Notes under the pieces: generated by a model
What the model saw: only the letters and a program-made list of their open reading frames with translations
Database searches by the model: none
Told to the model about the DNA's origin: nothing
DNA from: Candidatus Methylomirabilota bacterium
GTDB taxonomy: Bacteria; Methylomirabilota; Methylomirabilia; Methylomirabilales; Methylomirabilaceae
DNA: 64,000 bases
Direction: 5' to 3'
Assembly (NCBI GenBank): GCA_003104975.1
Contig: PQAM01000019.1
Coordinates: forward strand, 32,001-96,000
Position numbers and translations under genes: made by a program
Part shown: positions 1 to 9,772 of the stretch, piece after piece
Position numbering within the stretch: position 1 is the stretch's first letter
How the letters are laid out: each line of letters opens with the position of its first letter

Positions 1-2
1 GC

Positions 3-62
3 GGTCCGTCGTGTTATGATACCTATCGTGAATTGACCAAGGGGTGGCGCAGCCTTGGATGA
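3..62 (+). CDS. Possible 3' end of an upstream gene (partial)
   Basis: An open frame enters from the left edge and ends at a TGA at 60-62, seven bases before the nirJ start codon. Only about 19 codons are visible, reading ...CYDTYRELTKGWRSLG. I do not recognise the family from so little. The tight spacing to nirJ is what would be expected of an upstream gene in the same operon. A second frame also enters from the left and stops at 34-36, so the choice of frame is uncertain. Confidence 0.25.
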   Translation, partial: GPSCYDTYRELTKGWRSLG

Positions 63-68
63 TACGCC

Positions 69-1283
69 ATGTTAAGGATCACGGAGCTGTTGTGCGGGCC
101 AGAAGACATTCGGAGGTCTGCGACGCGAACCGACCAGATGTCTGTGCCGCCCATTACCGACAGACCGGTCGTCATCTGGAACCTCACGCGCCGCTGCAAC
201 CTCCATTGCCTGCACTGTTACAGCCAATCGCAGGACCGCGTCTACGCCGATGAGTTGACGACCGACGAGGGCAGACGGTTGATCGCCGACCTGGCCCGTT
301 ACAAGATCGCCATGCTGATCCTGTCGGGCGGCGATCCGTTGTTTCGGGACGACCTGTACGCGCTGGCAGAGTATGCTCAGGAACTGGGCCTGCGGTGTGC
401 GCTGTCGACGAACGGGACGTTGATTGACGCCGCGGCCGCAAGGCGGTTGAGACATGTCGGCATGACCTACGTTGGTGTGAGTCTGGACGGCATCGGTCCG
501 GTCCACGATCGTTTCCGAGGTATGGCGGGTTCGTTTGCGCTGGCGCTCCAGGGGTTGCGCTATGCTCGCGACGAGGGGATGAAGGTCGGCGTCCGGACGG
601 CGCTGTGCCGACGGATCGTTTCCGATCTGCCGGCGATCTGTGATCTGGCAGAGCAGGAGCGTCTGGATCGCCTCTACTTCGCCCATCTGGTTTACGCGGG
701 GCGGGGTGCAGGGCTGGTCTACGATGATCTTTCGCCGGAGGAAAAGCGCGGCGCGCTCGATTATCTCATTGGGCGGAGTGTCGATTTTCATCGCCGCGGG
801 TTAAAGATCGAGGTGACGACCGGCAACAACGATGCCGATGGGGTCTACCTCTACCTGAAGATGCGAAATTCGACTCCCGCGCAGGCGCAATCGGTGTTTC
901 GGATTCTGCAGCGTCGGGGAGGAAACAGCTCCGGCATTACGCTGGGCTGTATCGACAGCCCCGGGCACGTCTATGCCGATCCGTTCTGGCGGCATTACTC
1001 CCTCGGCAATGTCCGAGAGAGGAGTTTTGCCGCGATCTGGGAAGACACCACCGATCCGGTGATGGGCATCCTGAAGGACCGCCGTCGCGCGCTCAAGGGT
1101 CGGTGCGCCCGTTGTCCGTATCTCGAGCTGTGCGGCGGCAACTCGCGGGTCAGGGCGGAGGCCACGACCGGGGACCTGTGGGCCTCCGACCCGGGTTGTT
1201 ATCTGAGCGACGAGGAGTTGGGGATCTCATCACATGAAAAGGAAGAGAGTCATGCGGGCACGCGTGTATCGGTTCGCGGTTAA
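69..1283 (+). CDS. nirJ: NirJ-like radical SAM protein, heme d1 biosynthesis
   Basis: This is a 404-residue radical SAM enzyme. The CxxxCxxC motif that binds the SAM cluster is at Cys43, Cys47 and Cys50. A C-terminal Cys set (Cys346, 349, 355, 377) fits the auxiliary cluster region of NirJ and other SPASM-like proteins. In the known pathway NirJ acts on didecarboxysiroheme and replaces the two propionates with oxo groups on the way to heme d1, the cofactor of cd1 nitrite reductase. It is followed directly by nirF, and a nirDL fusion lies downstream, which supports NirJ over other radical SAM maturases. The last 32 bases overlap nirF from its preferred start. The tail after residue 385 is probably not conserved. 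Confidence 0.88.
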   Translation: MLRITELLCGPEDIRRSATRTDQMSVPPITDRPVVIWNLTRRCNLHCLHCYSQSQDRVYADELTTDEGRRLIADLARYKIAMLILSGGDPLFRDDLYALAEYAQELGLRCALSTNGTLIDAAAARRLRHVGMTYVGVSLDGIGPVHDRFRGMAGSFALALQGLRYARDEGMKVGVRTALCRRIVSDLPAICDLAEQERLDRLYFAHLVYAGRGAGLVYDDLSPEEKRGALDYLIGRSVDFHRRGLKIEVTTGNNDADGVYLYLKMRNSTPAQAQSVFRILQRRGGNSSGITLGCIDSPGHVYADPFWRHYSLGNVRERSFAAIWEDTTDPVMGILKDRRRALKGRCARCPYLELCGGNSRVRAEATTGDLWASDPGCYLSDEELGISSHEKEESHAGTRVSVRG

Positions 1284-2469
1284 GGCGCTTCTTCTTTTCT
1301 CTCTCGTTGCGCTTGGCGTACCCTGCCAATCGAGCGCAGACGAGCGACGTTGGGGGACGGCGTCGTTGGTCGTTGTCATTGAGCGACAGGCCGGTAGCGT
1401 CCTGATTATCGACGCCTCGCGCCACGAGCTGTTGGGTCGGGTGTCCGGGCTCGGCAACCTGACCCATGCGACGGTAAAATTCTCACCGGATGCGCGCTAT
1501 GCCTACGTCATCGGTCGCGAGGCCCAGGTCTCGAAGATCGACCTGTTGACGCTCAAGCTGGTCAAGCAGGTGAACGGAGGAAAATTGGGCATCGGGGGCG
1601 TGATCAGCCAGGACGGCAAGTACGTGGTTCTCAGCAACTACGTGCCCGGCGAGGTGCGTATTCTGGATGCCGACACGCTGGAAACGGTCAAGACAATCCC
1701 GGCCCTCTACCCTGATCCGAGCTCAAAGGACGGTACCCTGTTGCCGTCGAGGGTTGTGGGGTTAGTCGACGCCCCGGGCAACCTGCTGGTCTTTTCCCTC
1801 ATGGACGCCAACAGTATATGGGTCGTGGATGCCGGGAAAAAAGAGTTTCCGGTCGTCAAGAAGTTTTCCGACGTCGGGAAGACCCCCTACGACGCACTGA
1901 TCAGCCCGGATGGTCGCTACTACCTCGCGGGCTTCCTGGACTCGAACTGGATGGGACTTCTCGATACGTGGCGGCTTGACCGGGTCACCCCGATTCTCGC
2001 CGAGCAGGGTCAAGGTCCCGAGATTCCACTCTGGAAGATTCCGCACCTCAAAGGGTGGGCCATCACCGGGAGGCTCGCGTTTCTCCCGGCGCTCAAACGC
2101 GAGGTCGCGCTGGTCTATTCCACCCTCGACTGGACGCCGCTCACGCCAGTGCCGATCAGTGGGACGGCGCTGTACACTGTTGCGCGGCCCGACGGGCGTC
2201 AGGTATGGGTAGATATCATCGGTAAGAACGGGGATCTGATCGATATCGTCGACGTGGACAGTATGCGGGTCGTCAAAACGCTGAATCCCGGGCCAGGCGC
2301 GACACACCCGCAGTTTACACCAAAGGGGGATGCCGTGTACGTCTCCCTCATGGACGGCGGCAAGGTCGTGATCTACGATACGGCAACCTTTCGGGTGCTG
2401 AAGGAGTTTCCGGCCGATCACCCCTCCGGGATCTTTTTCGCCAACCGGGCGCACAAGTTCGGGATGTGA
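1252..2469 (+). CDS. nirF: NirF-like heme d1 biosynthesis protein
   Basis: An exported beta-propeller of about 405 residues related to the d1 domain of NirS and NirN. The N-terminus is basic followed by a hydrophobic stretch ending near GVPC/SSA, i.e. a signal peptide. Some NirF proteins are lipoproteins, but the Cys here lacks a good lipobox. A conserved His in the THATVKFSPDARY segment matches the heme-contacting region of the family. NirF binds late heme d1 intermediates in the periplasm; its exact step is less settled than that of NirJ. An in-frame ATG at 1234 is an alternative start. I prefer 1252 because AGGAAGAG sits just ahead of it and the signal peptide then starts cleanly. It overlaps the nirJ end, so translation is probably coupled. 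Confidence 0.87.
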   Translation: MRARVYRFAVKALLLFSLVALGVPCQSSADERRWGTASLVVVIERQAGSVLIIDASRHELLGRVSGLGNLTHATVKFSPDARYAYVIGREAQVSKIDLLTLKLVKQVNGGKLGIGGVISQDGKYVVLSNYVPGEVRILDADTLETVKTIPALYPDPSSKDGTLLPSRVVGLVDAPGNLLVFSLMDANSIWVVDAGKKEFPVVKKFSDVGKTPYDALISPDGRYYLAGFLDSNWMGLLDTWRLDRVTPILAEQGQGPEIPLWKIPHLKGWAITGRLAFLPALKREVALVYSTLDWTPLTPVPISGTALYTVARPDGRQVWVDIIGKNGDLIDIVDVDSMRVVKTLNPGPGATHPQFTPKGDAVYVSLMDGGKVVIYDTATFRVLKEFPADHPSGIFFANRAHKFGM

Positions 2470-2518
2470 GAGACTGCGATGACGGTTTTCGACCAATCCG
2501 GACAGCCAGAGGGCCACG

Positions 2519-4885
2519 ATGAAACTTTCTCGTAGAGAGCTGTTAAAGACCTTGGCGGGGGCAGGCGCTGCCATCTTGTCCTCGCCTGACGTACTACTTC
2601 CTCTCCCCGATGGTGTCGCAGAGGCCGCCGAGACGGCAGAGGAGTGGAAGAAGAGCCCCTGTCGATTCTGTGGCGTCGGGTGCGGTGTACTGGTCGGGCT
2701 ACGACAGGGCAAGGTCGTAGCCGTCAAGGGCGATCCGGAGGCGCCAGTCAATCGAGGTCTGCTCTGTATCAAAGGCTACAGCCTACCCAAGATTCTGTAT
2801 GGGTCTGACCGCTATCGCGCACCGCTGCTACGTCAAGGCGACAACTTTATCGAGATTTCTTGGGACCAGGCGTTGGATATGATGGCCTCCAAGTTTAAGG
2901 AGGCCATCCAAAAGCATGGGCCGGAATCAGTGGCGATGTACTTCTCGGGTCAAACAACGATCTTTGAAGGCTACGCCGTCAATAAATTGATGAAGGCGGG
3001 GATTGGCTCCAACAATATCGAGAGCAATGCTCGCCTCTGCATGGCCTCGGCCGTGACCGGTTTCTACTCGACCTTCGGCATGGATGAGCCGATGGGGTGT
3101 TACGATGATTTTGAGCTGACCGATACCTTTTTTGTCTGGGGCAGCAACTTCGCCGAGATGCATCCGATCCTCTACTCACGAATGATGGAGCGGAAGCACC
3201 AGGATCCCAACGTCAAGATCGTCAGTCTGCAAACCTATCTCAACCGCAGCACCGATGAACCCGCGGATATCGTGGCTGTGTTCAAGCCACACACAGACCT
3301 CGCTATCGCGAATGCTATGGCGCATGTCATCGTGAAAGAAGGTCTGATCAACGAGGCGTTTATTCAGCAGCATGTCACCTTCAAAAAGGGGCTGACAGGG
3401 ATCGGCTATGGCGTAGAGGACAATTTCGAGTACGGCGGGGCTTCGGAAACCAATTGGAAGACGTACAGCCCTTTTGCCGACAAGGCTCAACCGATCAGTT
3501 TCGAAGAGTACAAAAGGTTCCTGGAAACCTACACGCCTGAGTATGCGGAAACCCTGTCCGGCGTCCCGGCTGATACGATCCGTCAGATCGCTCGGCTGCT
3601 TGGCGAGCCCAAACGTAAGGCCGTATCCTGTTGGACCATGGGCTTTAACCAGCACGTACGCGGCACCTGGATCAATAACCTTGCCTACAACCTCCACCTT
3701 CTTACCGGCAAGATCGCTGAGCCCGGTAACAGCCCCTTATCGCTCACCGGGCAGCCTTCAGCCTGCGGAACCACGCGGGAGGTAGGCGTGTTGTCTCATA
3801 CCCTCCCCGGCGGTATGTTTATTGCGAATCCCGAGCATCGGAAGAAGGCCGCACATATTTGGAATGTTCCGATTGAGAGGATTTCACCCAGACCCGGTTA
3901 TCATACGATGGAGATGTTTCGCGCCCTGGATCGCGGTGATATCAAGGTCATCTGGATCAATACCACCAACCCCTTTCAAACGCTCCCTCATGCGAGTCGT
4001 TATCGCAGGGGCGCACGAAAAGGTGGCGACCGGTTTATCGTAGTGTCCGATGTGTATCCCAGCGAGACCGCTCGGCATGCCGATCTCATCCTTCCGTCGG
4101 CCATGTGGGTCGAGAAGGAGGGGATGTTTGGCAACACGGAGCGGCGGACGCAGCACTGGTTCAAGATGGTAGACCCGCCGGGTCAAGCCAAGGACGATCT
4201 CTGGCAGATCGTCGAACTCGCCAAGCGTCTTGATCTGGGGCATCTATTCGATTACGGCCAGGAACCTTTACAGAGGGCGCTCTTTGAGGAGTATCGACAA
4301 TTCGGTCAGGGGTCGGGCAAGGATCTTGCGCCCTATAATGTGTACGCAAAGGTCAGGGGCGGACTGCGCTGGCCGGTGGTAGAGGGAAGGGAAACACGGT
4401 GGCGCTACCGAGAGGGCTTTGATCCGTACGTCAAGAAGGGCGAGGGCGTCCGTTTTTACGGCCAGCCTGATGGTCGAGCCGTCATCTGGGCGCGGCCCTA
4501 CGAGCCGCCGGCCGAGCAGCCGGATGGGCAATATCCTTTCTGGCTCACGACCGGTCGCGTGCTTGAGCACTGGCACACAGGGACGATTACGAGGCGAGTC
4601 CCCGAGCTTCACCGCGCCGTCCCCTTTGCGCCCGTGTGGATCGACCCCGAGGATGCGGTCGCCATGGGAATCAGGGATGGGGACCAGGTCCGTGTCCGGT
4701 CACGCCGCGGAGAGATCATCACAAAGGCTCAGTTGGGCGGACGAAATACGGTCCCGAAAGGCGTGGTCTTTGTTCCGTTCTTCGATGAAAATGTCTTAAT
4801 CAATCTGGTGACGCTCGATGCCTACGATCCTATTTCCAAGCAGCCAGACTATAAGAAGTGCGCAGTCCGGATCGAGAAAGTGTGA
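2519..4885 (+). CDS. napA: Periplasmic nitrate reductase catalytic subunit NapA-like
   Basis: A 788-residue molybdopterin oxidoreductase. It starts with a twin-arginine signal (SRRELLK at residues 4-10, then a hydrophobic stretch). Cys48, Cys51, Cys55 and Cys83 bind one 4Fe-4S cluster, and Lys85 follows as in electron-transfer members. Cys174 in the NARLCMASA segment is the expected molybdenum ligand, which favours Nap/Nas-type nitrate reductases over selenocysteine formate dehydrogenases. The C-terminal region (about 660-788) is the usual molybdopterin-binding beta-barrel. The adjacent napB, six bases downstream, strongly supports NapA. napC, napD, napG and napH are not in this window. Expected role: nitrate to nitrite in the periplasm. 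Confidence 0.9.
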   Translation: MKLSRRELLKTLAGAGAAILSSPDVLLPLPDGVAEAAETAEEWKKSPCRFCGVGCGVLVGLRQGKVVAVKGDPEAPVNRGLLCIKGYSLPKILYGSDRYRAPLLRQGDNFIEISWDQALDMMASKFKEAIQKHGPESVAMYFSGQTTIFEGYAVNKLMKAGIGSNNIESNARLCMASAVTGFYSTFGMDEPMGCYDDFELTDTFFVWGSNFAEMHPILYSRMMERKHQDPNVKIVSLQTYLNRSTDEPADIVAVFKPHTDLAIANAMAHVIVKEGLINEAFIQQHVTFKKGLTGIGYGVEDNFEYGGASETNWKTYSPFADKAQPISFEEYKRFLETYTPEYAETLSGVPADTIRQIARLLGEPKRKAVSCWTMGFNQHVRGTWINNLAYNLHLLTGKIAEPGNSPLSLTGQPSACGTTREVGVLSHTLPGGMFIANPEHRKKAAHIWNVPIERISPRPGYHTMEMFRALDRGDIKVIWINTTNPFQTLPHASRYRRGARKGGDRFIVVSDVYPSETARHADLILPSAMWVEKEGMFGNTERRTQHWFKMVDPPGQAKDDLWQIVELAKRLDLGHLFDYGQEPLQRALFEEYRQFGQGSGKDLAPYNVYAKVRGGLRWPVVEGRETRWRYREGFDPYVKKGEGVRFYGQPDGRAVIWARPYEPPAEQPDGQYPFWLTTGRVLEHWHTGTITRRVPELHRAVPFAPVWIDPEDAVAMGIRDGDQVRVRSRRGEIITKAQLGGRNTVPKGVVFVPFFDENVLINLVTLDAYDPISKQPDYKKCAVRIEKV

Positions 4886-4891
4886 CGGATC

Positions 4892-5227
4892 ATGATAAAG
4901 CCACTCAAAATAATCCTCTTTTTTGGGGGTATTTTCTTTTGCTTGCTGGTTGCTCTGAGCAGTAGCGCGTTTTCTCAGCAGGTGACTCCCCAGCAAGGCA
5001 GCAAGAGACTGCCTCGCGCCTATGAAGGCGCTCCGCCTTTGATTCCCCATGATGTGGAAGCAAGGAAAGGCGTGTGCCTGGCCTGCCACGAATTTGGGGT
5101 GGTTGGGGCCCCGATTGTCCCGCATCCTACACGCAATCATTTTTGCTTGCAGTGTCATGTCGGCCAAGACCTTGCGGTGCAGGCGTTCCCGGCCGGTTCG
5201 TCTCCCGACGAGAAGAGACCGGACTGA
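4892..5227 (+). CDS. napB: NapB-like diheme cytochrome c
   Basis: A short exported protein of 111 residues with an N-terminal hydrophobic signal or anchor (about residues 5-28) and two CxxCH heme c sites, Cys62-His66 (CLACH) and Cys85-His89 (CLQCH). The segments PPLIPHDV and VGAPIVPHPTRNHF match NapB, where histidines supply the distal ligands. It passes electrons to NapA. It is shorter than many NapB proteins, mainly at the N-terminus. It starts six bases after napA and is surely co-transcribed. Confidence 0.88.
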   Translation: MIKPLKIILFFGGIFFCLLVALSSSAFSQQVTPQQGSKRLPRAYEGAPPLIPHDVEARKGVCLACHEFGVVGAPIVPHPTRNHFCLQCHVGQDLAVQAFPAGSSPDEKRPD

Positions 5228-5306
5228 GGGGATCCGAAGAGTGGTGAAGGTATTCACCGTGATAATTGCTGCCTCGGCTCATGTGCTCGAGGGCAGAAAG
5301 TGAGGG

Positions 5307-6479
5307 ATGGTCGTGCTCGAGATGGATATCCTCGATCGTAAGTTGCTGGACGCGGTGCAGACCGGTATCCCGTTGGTAGAGCGCCCGTATCGCGTCCTCG
5401 GCGAGAGCGTGGGCATTGACGAGGATGATGTGCTCACGCGTATCGCCCGGCTGAAGGCTGATGGGATCATCCGGAATATCGGCGCGATCTTCGATACGAC
5501 GCGCCTCGGCTATCGGTCGTCTCTTGTGGGCTTCAGACTGCGTGAGGAGTATATCGACAAGGCGGCGGCCGTCATCAACAGTCATCCCGGGGTCAGTCAC
5601 AACTATCTTCGTCGGTACACGCTGCCTGATGCCTTCGGGGCGGATGCTTGTTGCCCCTATAATGTCTGGTTTACCCTTGCTGTCGCCCCTGAGAGCCGGC
5701 TCGGGCTCGAAGCCAGTATGGCCGTATTGGCGCAAGAGACGGGCGCGGATGCGGCGCGACTCTTCCCGGCGCTTCGGGTCTTCAAGATCGGGGTCCGCCT
5801 GGACATGGAGACCGATACGGCAGGCGTACGCAAGGAAGAGGGCGACTTCTTTGTCGGCAACGGTCATTCCGCGCGCGGATTGGATCCCGATGAACGCCGC
5901 ATCGTGAGGGTCCTGCAAGAGGATCTGCCGCTTATTGAGGAGCCGTTTCAAGAGGCTGCCGGACAGTGCGGACTGAGTGTTGACACGATGCTGACCCTCG
6001 CCAAAGAGCTTCTCGGCCGACGTATTATGCGTCGCTTTGCGGCGATCTTGCACCACCGCAAGGCCGGCTACACCGGCAACGTCATGGTGGCGTGGCCGGT
6101 ACCCGACGAGAAGGTTGAGGCGGTGGGGCAGCAGATGGCGCAGTTTCGCGCAGTCAGCCACTGCTATCAGCGTCCTGTCTTTCCGGAATGGCCGTTTTCG
6201 CTCTTCACGATGGTCCATCAGAAAAGTCGAGAAGAGTGTGAGGCGACGGTGGCGGCCATCAGCCGAGAGACGGGGATCAGCCAATATGCCATGCTTTGGA
6301 CCGTACGGGAGTTCAAAAAAGTACGGCTGAAATATTTTACTGACGACTTCGCGACCTGGGAGGAGAACGTCACAATACGCAGCTCTTTGAAGGCTTGTAC
6401 GGAACCGAGTAATCATGCCGGGACAAGCAGACAGCAATCCGAACGCGAGCTGCAACCTGCCCCGGCGACCTACCAGTAG
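5307..6479 (+). CDS. nirDL: Siroheme decarboxylase, fused NirD-NirL type
   Basis: A 390-residue protein made of two consecutive AsnC/Lrp-like units, each a winged-helix segment followed by a ferredoxin-like half (about residues 6-165 and 175-350). The segments DGIIRNIGAIFD and GRRIMRRFAAILHH are corresponding positions in the two halves. This is the fused NirDL form of the siroheme decarboxylase (AhbA/AhbB family), which removes two acetate carboxylates from siroheme at the start of heme d1 synthesis. The last 35 or so residues look non-conserved. Starts at 5307 and 5322 are both possible. No separate nirG, nirH or nirE is seen in the window. Confidence 0.85.
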   Translation: MVVLEMDILDRKLLDAVQTGIPLVERPYRVLGESVGIDEDDVLTRIARLKADGIIRNIGAIFDTTRLGYRSSLVGFRLREEYIDKAAAVINSHPGVSHNYLRRYTLPDAFGADACCPYNVWFTLAVAPESRLGLEASMAVLAQETGADAARLFPALRVFKIGVRLDMETDTAGVRKEEGDFFVGNGHSARGLDPDERRIVRVLQEDLPLIEEPFQEAAGQCGLSVDTMLTLAKELLGRRIMRRFAAILHHRKAGYTGNVMVAWPVPDEKVEAVGQQMAQFRAVSHCYQRPVFPEWPFSLFTMVHQKSREECEATVAAISRETGISQYAMLWTVREFKKVRLKYFTDDFATWEENVTIRSSLKACTEPSNHAGTSRQQSERELQPAPATYQ

Positions 6480-6603
6480 GCAATTTCGCTATCACCCGTC
6501 TGACGGACGAACTGCCACCGTCCCCCCGATTGCTGGAGGGCCTGATCGTTTCAACAGGAGCTTGTTGAGACGAGTCGTCGATGCTTGACGCCTGAGGGAA
6601 CGC

Positions 6604-6945
6604 TTATTCCCCCTTGCCTTTGGCAACCTCCGTTGTCCCGGTCGGCTTTTCGGTGATGGCGCTTCGGGCCATCTCAACGATGACGTTTTCGGCAATCCTG
6701 ACCTTGACCCGGTTATCCTCGCCGAATTTGACGATGGTGCCGTACAGGCCCCCTGTCGTGACGATCTGATCACCGGTCTTCAGATTCGCCAACATATCCT
6801 TTTGCGCCTGCTGCTTCTTTTGTTGCGGGCGAATCATCAGGAAGTAGAAGATAACGAATATCAGTACCGACGGCAGAAGAACCGGTAGGATACTTGCCGG
6901 TCCACCTTCAGGTGCCGTCCCATTTTGCGCATACGCTAATCCCAT
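6604..6945 (-). CDS. yajC: Sec translocase accessory subunit YajC
   Basis: 113 residues with one membrane segment (about 18-37, ending FYFLMIRPQQKKQQ). It is followed by the cytoplasmic YajC domain with the conserved LKTGDQIVTTGGLYGTI motif. YajC associates with SecDF in the inner membrane. It is the last gene of the minus-strand run and follows tgt by 24 bases, a gene pair found in many bacteria. The C-terminal tail is short and low in complexity. Confidence 0.95.
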   Translation of the reverse strand: MGLAYAQNGTAPEGGPASILPVLLPSVLIFVIFYFLMIRPQQKKQQAQKDMLANLKTGDQIVTTGGLYGTIVKFGEDNRVKVRIAENVIVEMARSAITEKPTGTTEVAKGKGE

Positions 6946-6969
6946 TCGACCCCTCCTCTGTGTTGAGTG

Positions 6970-8133
<1,164 letters not shown>

Positions 8134-8171
8134 TCAGCTAGAGCACTGATTCTCAAATTAATTCACATATT

Positions 8172-8234
8172 CCGTTCACCCTGAGCTTGTCGAAGGGTAC
8201 GCGTATGGGGCTTCGACGGGCTCAGCCTGAACGG
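8172..8234. repeat. Dispersed inverted repeat in the queA-tgt gap
   Basis: The arms read CCGTTCACCCTGAGC and, in inverse form, GCTCAGCCTGAACGG, with a second complementary pair (TTGTCGAAG and CTTCGACGG) inside. A diverged copy lies at 29383-29437 and a half copy near 33671-33700. It is a non-coding palindromic element of the kind scattered through intergenic regions. It may terminate or process the queA-tgt transcript. Confidence 0.8.
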
Positions 8235-8318
8235 GTTCCGCACCGGGTAATTTCCAAAACACTTCACCAGATCAAACCCTACCGACTGCTGATGGCTGAC
8301 AGCCGGATGGCTGTCGTG

Positions 8319-9503
8319 CTACAGGATCAACACCGCATCGCCGTATGAGTAGAAACGGTAGCGTCGGGTAACGGCCTCGCCGTATGCGGCCAATATCGCC
8401 TCCCGGCCTGTAAAGGCCGCGACCAGCATCAGGAGGGTTGAGCGAGGCAGATGAAAGTTGGTAATCAGGGCGTCGATAGTCTGGAAGCGATAGCCCGGGT
8501 AGATAAACAGGTCTGTCAGACCGGTCCCGGCCCGTATCTCGCCCATTGCCGCCGCATGCTCCAGGACCCGGACCGTCGTCGTCCCGACCGCGATCACCCG
8601 CCGCCCCTCTCTTCTTGCGCTTTTCACCGCCAGGGCCGTCTGCTCGGGGACGACGTAGCGCTCTGCCTCCATCCGATGCTGCCCTACGTTCTCAACCCGG
8701 ACAGGCCGAAACGTCCCGGGTCCGACATAGAGGGTAATAGGCGCAATGACGACCCCAGCCTGCGTCAGCGTCTCAATCAGTTCCGGCGTGAAGTGAAGGC
8801 CGGCCGTCGGCGCCGCGATCGCCCCTTCATATCTGGCGTACACCGTCTGATACCGCTCCCGATCCAGAGTACCGGGAGGTAGGGGATGGGGGTTAGGGGA
8901 TGGGGTAGAGGACCCGAGGGTTGATGATGCCGTGTTGTCTTGTCCCAACCCCCAACCCCCACCCCCCATCCCCTGTCTTTTAATGTATGGCGGCACCGGC
9001 ATCTGCCCGAAACGCCACAACAGGTCGCCAAGCTGCCCGTCATAGACAAGCCTCAACAGATGGCGTCCCTCGCCCCGCTTTTCGATGACCTCGGCCGTGA
9101 TGGTGTCGTCGGCCAGGGTCAGTCGGTCGCCCGCGCGAACCCGTCTGGACGGTCTGATCAGGGCCTCCCGGCAGTCTATCCCCGCATGACGGGAGCTGGA
9201 ATCGAGGCCGACCTCTTGCAGCAGCAGCACCTCGATGCGGTCCCGCCGGTCCGAACGCCCCAAAAGTCTCGCGGGAATGACCTTTGCCTCATTGATGACC
9301 AGCAGGTCGCCGGGTCTGAGGTAGTCCGGGAGATCGCGGAAGATCCGATGGTGCGGGGCGCCAGTCCGCCGATCCAGGACCATCAGCCGCGAGCGATCGC
9401 GCTCGGCGACCGGCGCCTGGGCAATCAGATCGGTAGGGAGCGCATAATCAAAATCGGCCGTCCGCAGCGGAGTCAGCACAGTGGGGTCGGTTTCCGGCAG
9501 CAT
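8319..9503 (-). CDS. queA: S-adenosylmethionine:tRNA ribosyltransferase-isomerase, with an insertion
   Basis: QueA makes epoxyqueuosine from preQ1-tRNA using the ribosyl group of SAM. The 394-residue protein carries the expected motifs: FDYALPTDLIAQ at the N-terminus, DLLVINEAKVIPARL, TAGLHFTPELI, and the C-terminal YPGYRFQTIDALITNFHLPRS split over the end domain. It is longer than usual because about 35 Gly-, Ser- and Pro-rich residues (about 177-212) are inserted between PPYIKR and DRERYQTVYA, a place where QueA proteins normally have only a few residues. The inserted DNA is a G/C-rich inverted repeat (8880-8974). The frame is kept open, so the enzyme may still be active with a surface loop. 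Confidence 0.95.
   Translation of the reverse strand: MLPETDPTVLTPLRTADFDYALPTDLIAQAPVAERDRSRLMVLDRRTGAPHHRIFRDLPDYLRPGDLLVINEAKVIPARLLGRSDRRDRIEVLLLQEVGLDSSSRHAGIDCREALIRPSRRVRAGDRLTLADDTITAEVIEKRGEGRHLLRLVYDGQLGDLLWRFGQMPVPPYIKRQGMGGGGWGLGQDNTASSTLGSSTPSPNPHPLPPGTLDRERYQTVYARYEGAIAAPTAGLHFTPELIETLTQAGVVIAPITLYVGPGTFRPVRVENVGQHRMEAERYVVPEQTALAVKSARREGRRVIAVGTTTVRVLEHAAAMGEIRAGTGLTDLFIYPGYRFQTIDALITNFHLPRSTLLMLVAAFTGREAILAAYGEAVTRRYRFYSYGDAVLIL
8880..8974. repeat. G-rich/C-rich inverted repeat inserted in queA
   Basis: The left arm (8880-8905) is a run of GGGGATGGGGGTT-like units and the right arm (8943-8974) is the complementary CCCCAACCCCCA-like run, separated by about 37 bases. It lies wholly inside queA and is read through in frame. 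The arms have the look of an intergenic palindromic element rather than of coding sequence. Confidence 0.85.
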
Positions 9504-9512
9504 GATCGTCGT

Positions 9513-9737
9513 TCACCGGCGGCGAAACCATGAAAACAGGATGGTCAGAAGGATGCTCAATAGTATGGAGGTGGTGAGGGGGAAATAGAAAGAGAAGTTC
9601 TTACGTTGAATATAGATGTCCCCCGGAAGCCGCCCGATGAAGGGGATCTTTCCCATAAACAGGAGGAGTCCCCCTATGGCGGCCACCACCAGGCCGAACA
9701 GGATCAACATCCTGGCGAGCGAATCCAACCCGTGCAC
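9513..9737 (-). CDS. DUF2905 small membrane protein
   Basis: About 74 residues with two membrane segments (LILFGLVVAAIGGLLLFMG, and a second near the C-terminus) around the conserved IPFIGRLPGDIYIQRKNFSFYFPL core typical of DUF2905. The function is unknown. I place the start at a GTG at 9737, which follows GGAAGCGGAG. A longer GTG start at 9785 would overlap the ruvB end and add 16 residues that the family lacks. It sits between ruvB and queA. Confidence 0.85.
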   Translation of the reverse strand: MHGLDSLARMLILFGLVVAAIGGLLLFMGKIPFIGRLPGDIYIQRKNFSFYFPLTTSILLSILLTILFSWFRRR

Positions 9738-9772
9738 CGCCTCTCCGCTTCCCACGATCTCCGGCACCCCTG

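Noticed and set aside
72-791. Long open frame on the minus strand opposite nirJ
   Set aside because: It has no recognisable domain, its codon pattern is that of the complement of a high-GC gene, and nirJ on the other strand is clear. Similar long antisense frames at 1762-2772, 5127-6455, 16362-17207 and 34708-35793 were rejected for the same reason.
2519-4885. Reading the molybdopterin enzyme as formate dehydrogenase
   Set aside because: The Mo ligand is Cys in a NARLCMASA context, and a NapB-type diheme cytochrome follows directly; this supports nitrate reductase.
6551-6568. Terminator between nirDL and yajC
   Set aside because: Only a 6-bp A/T-rich stem (TCAACA/TGTTGA) with no T tract; too weak to call.
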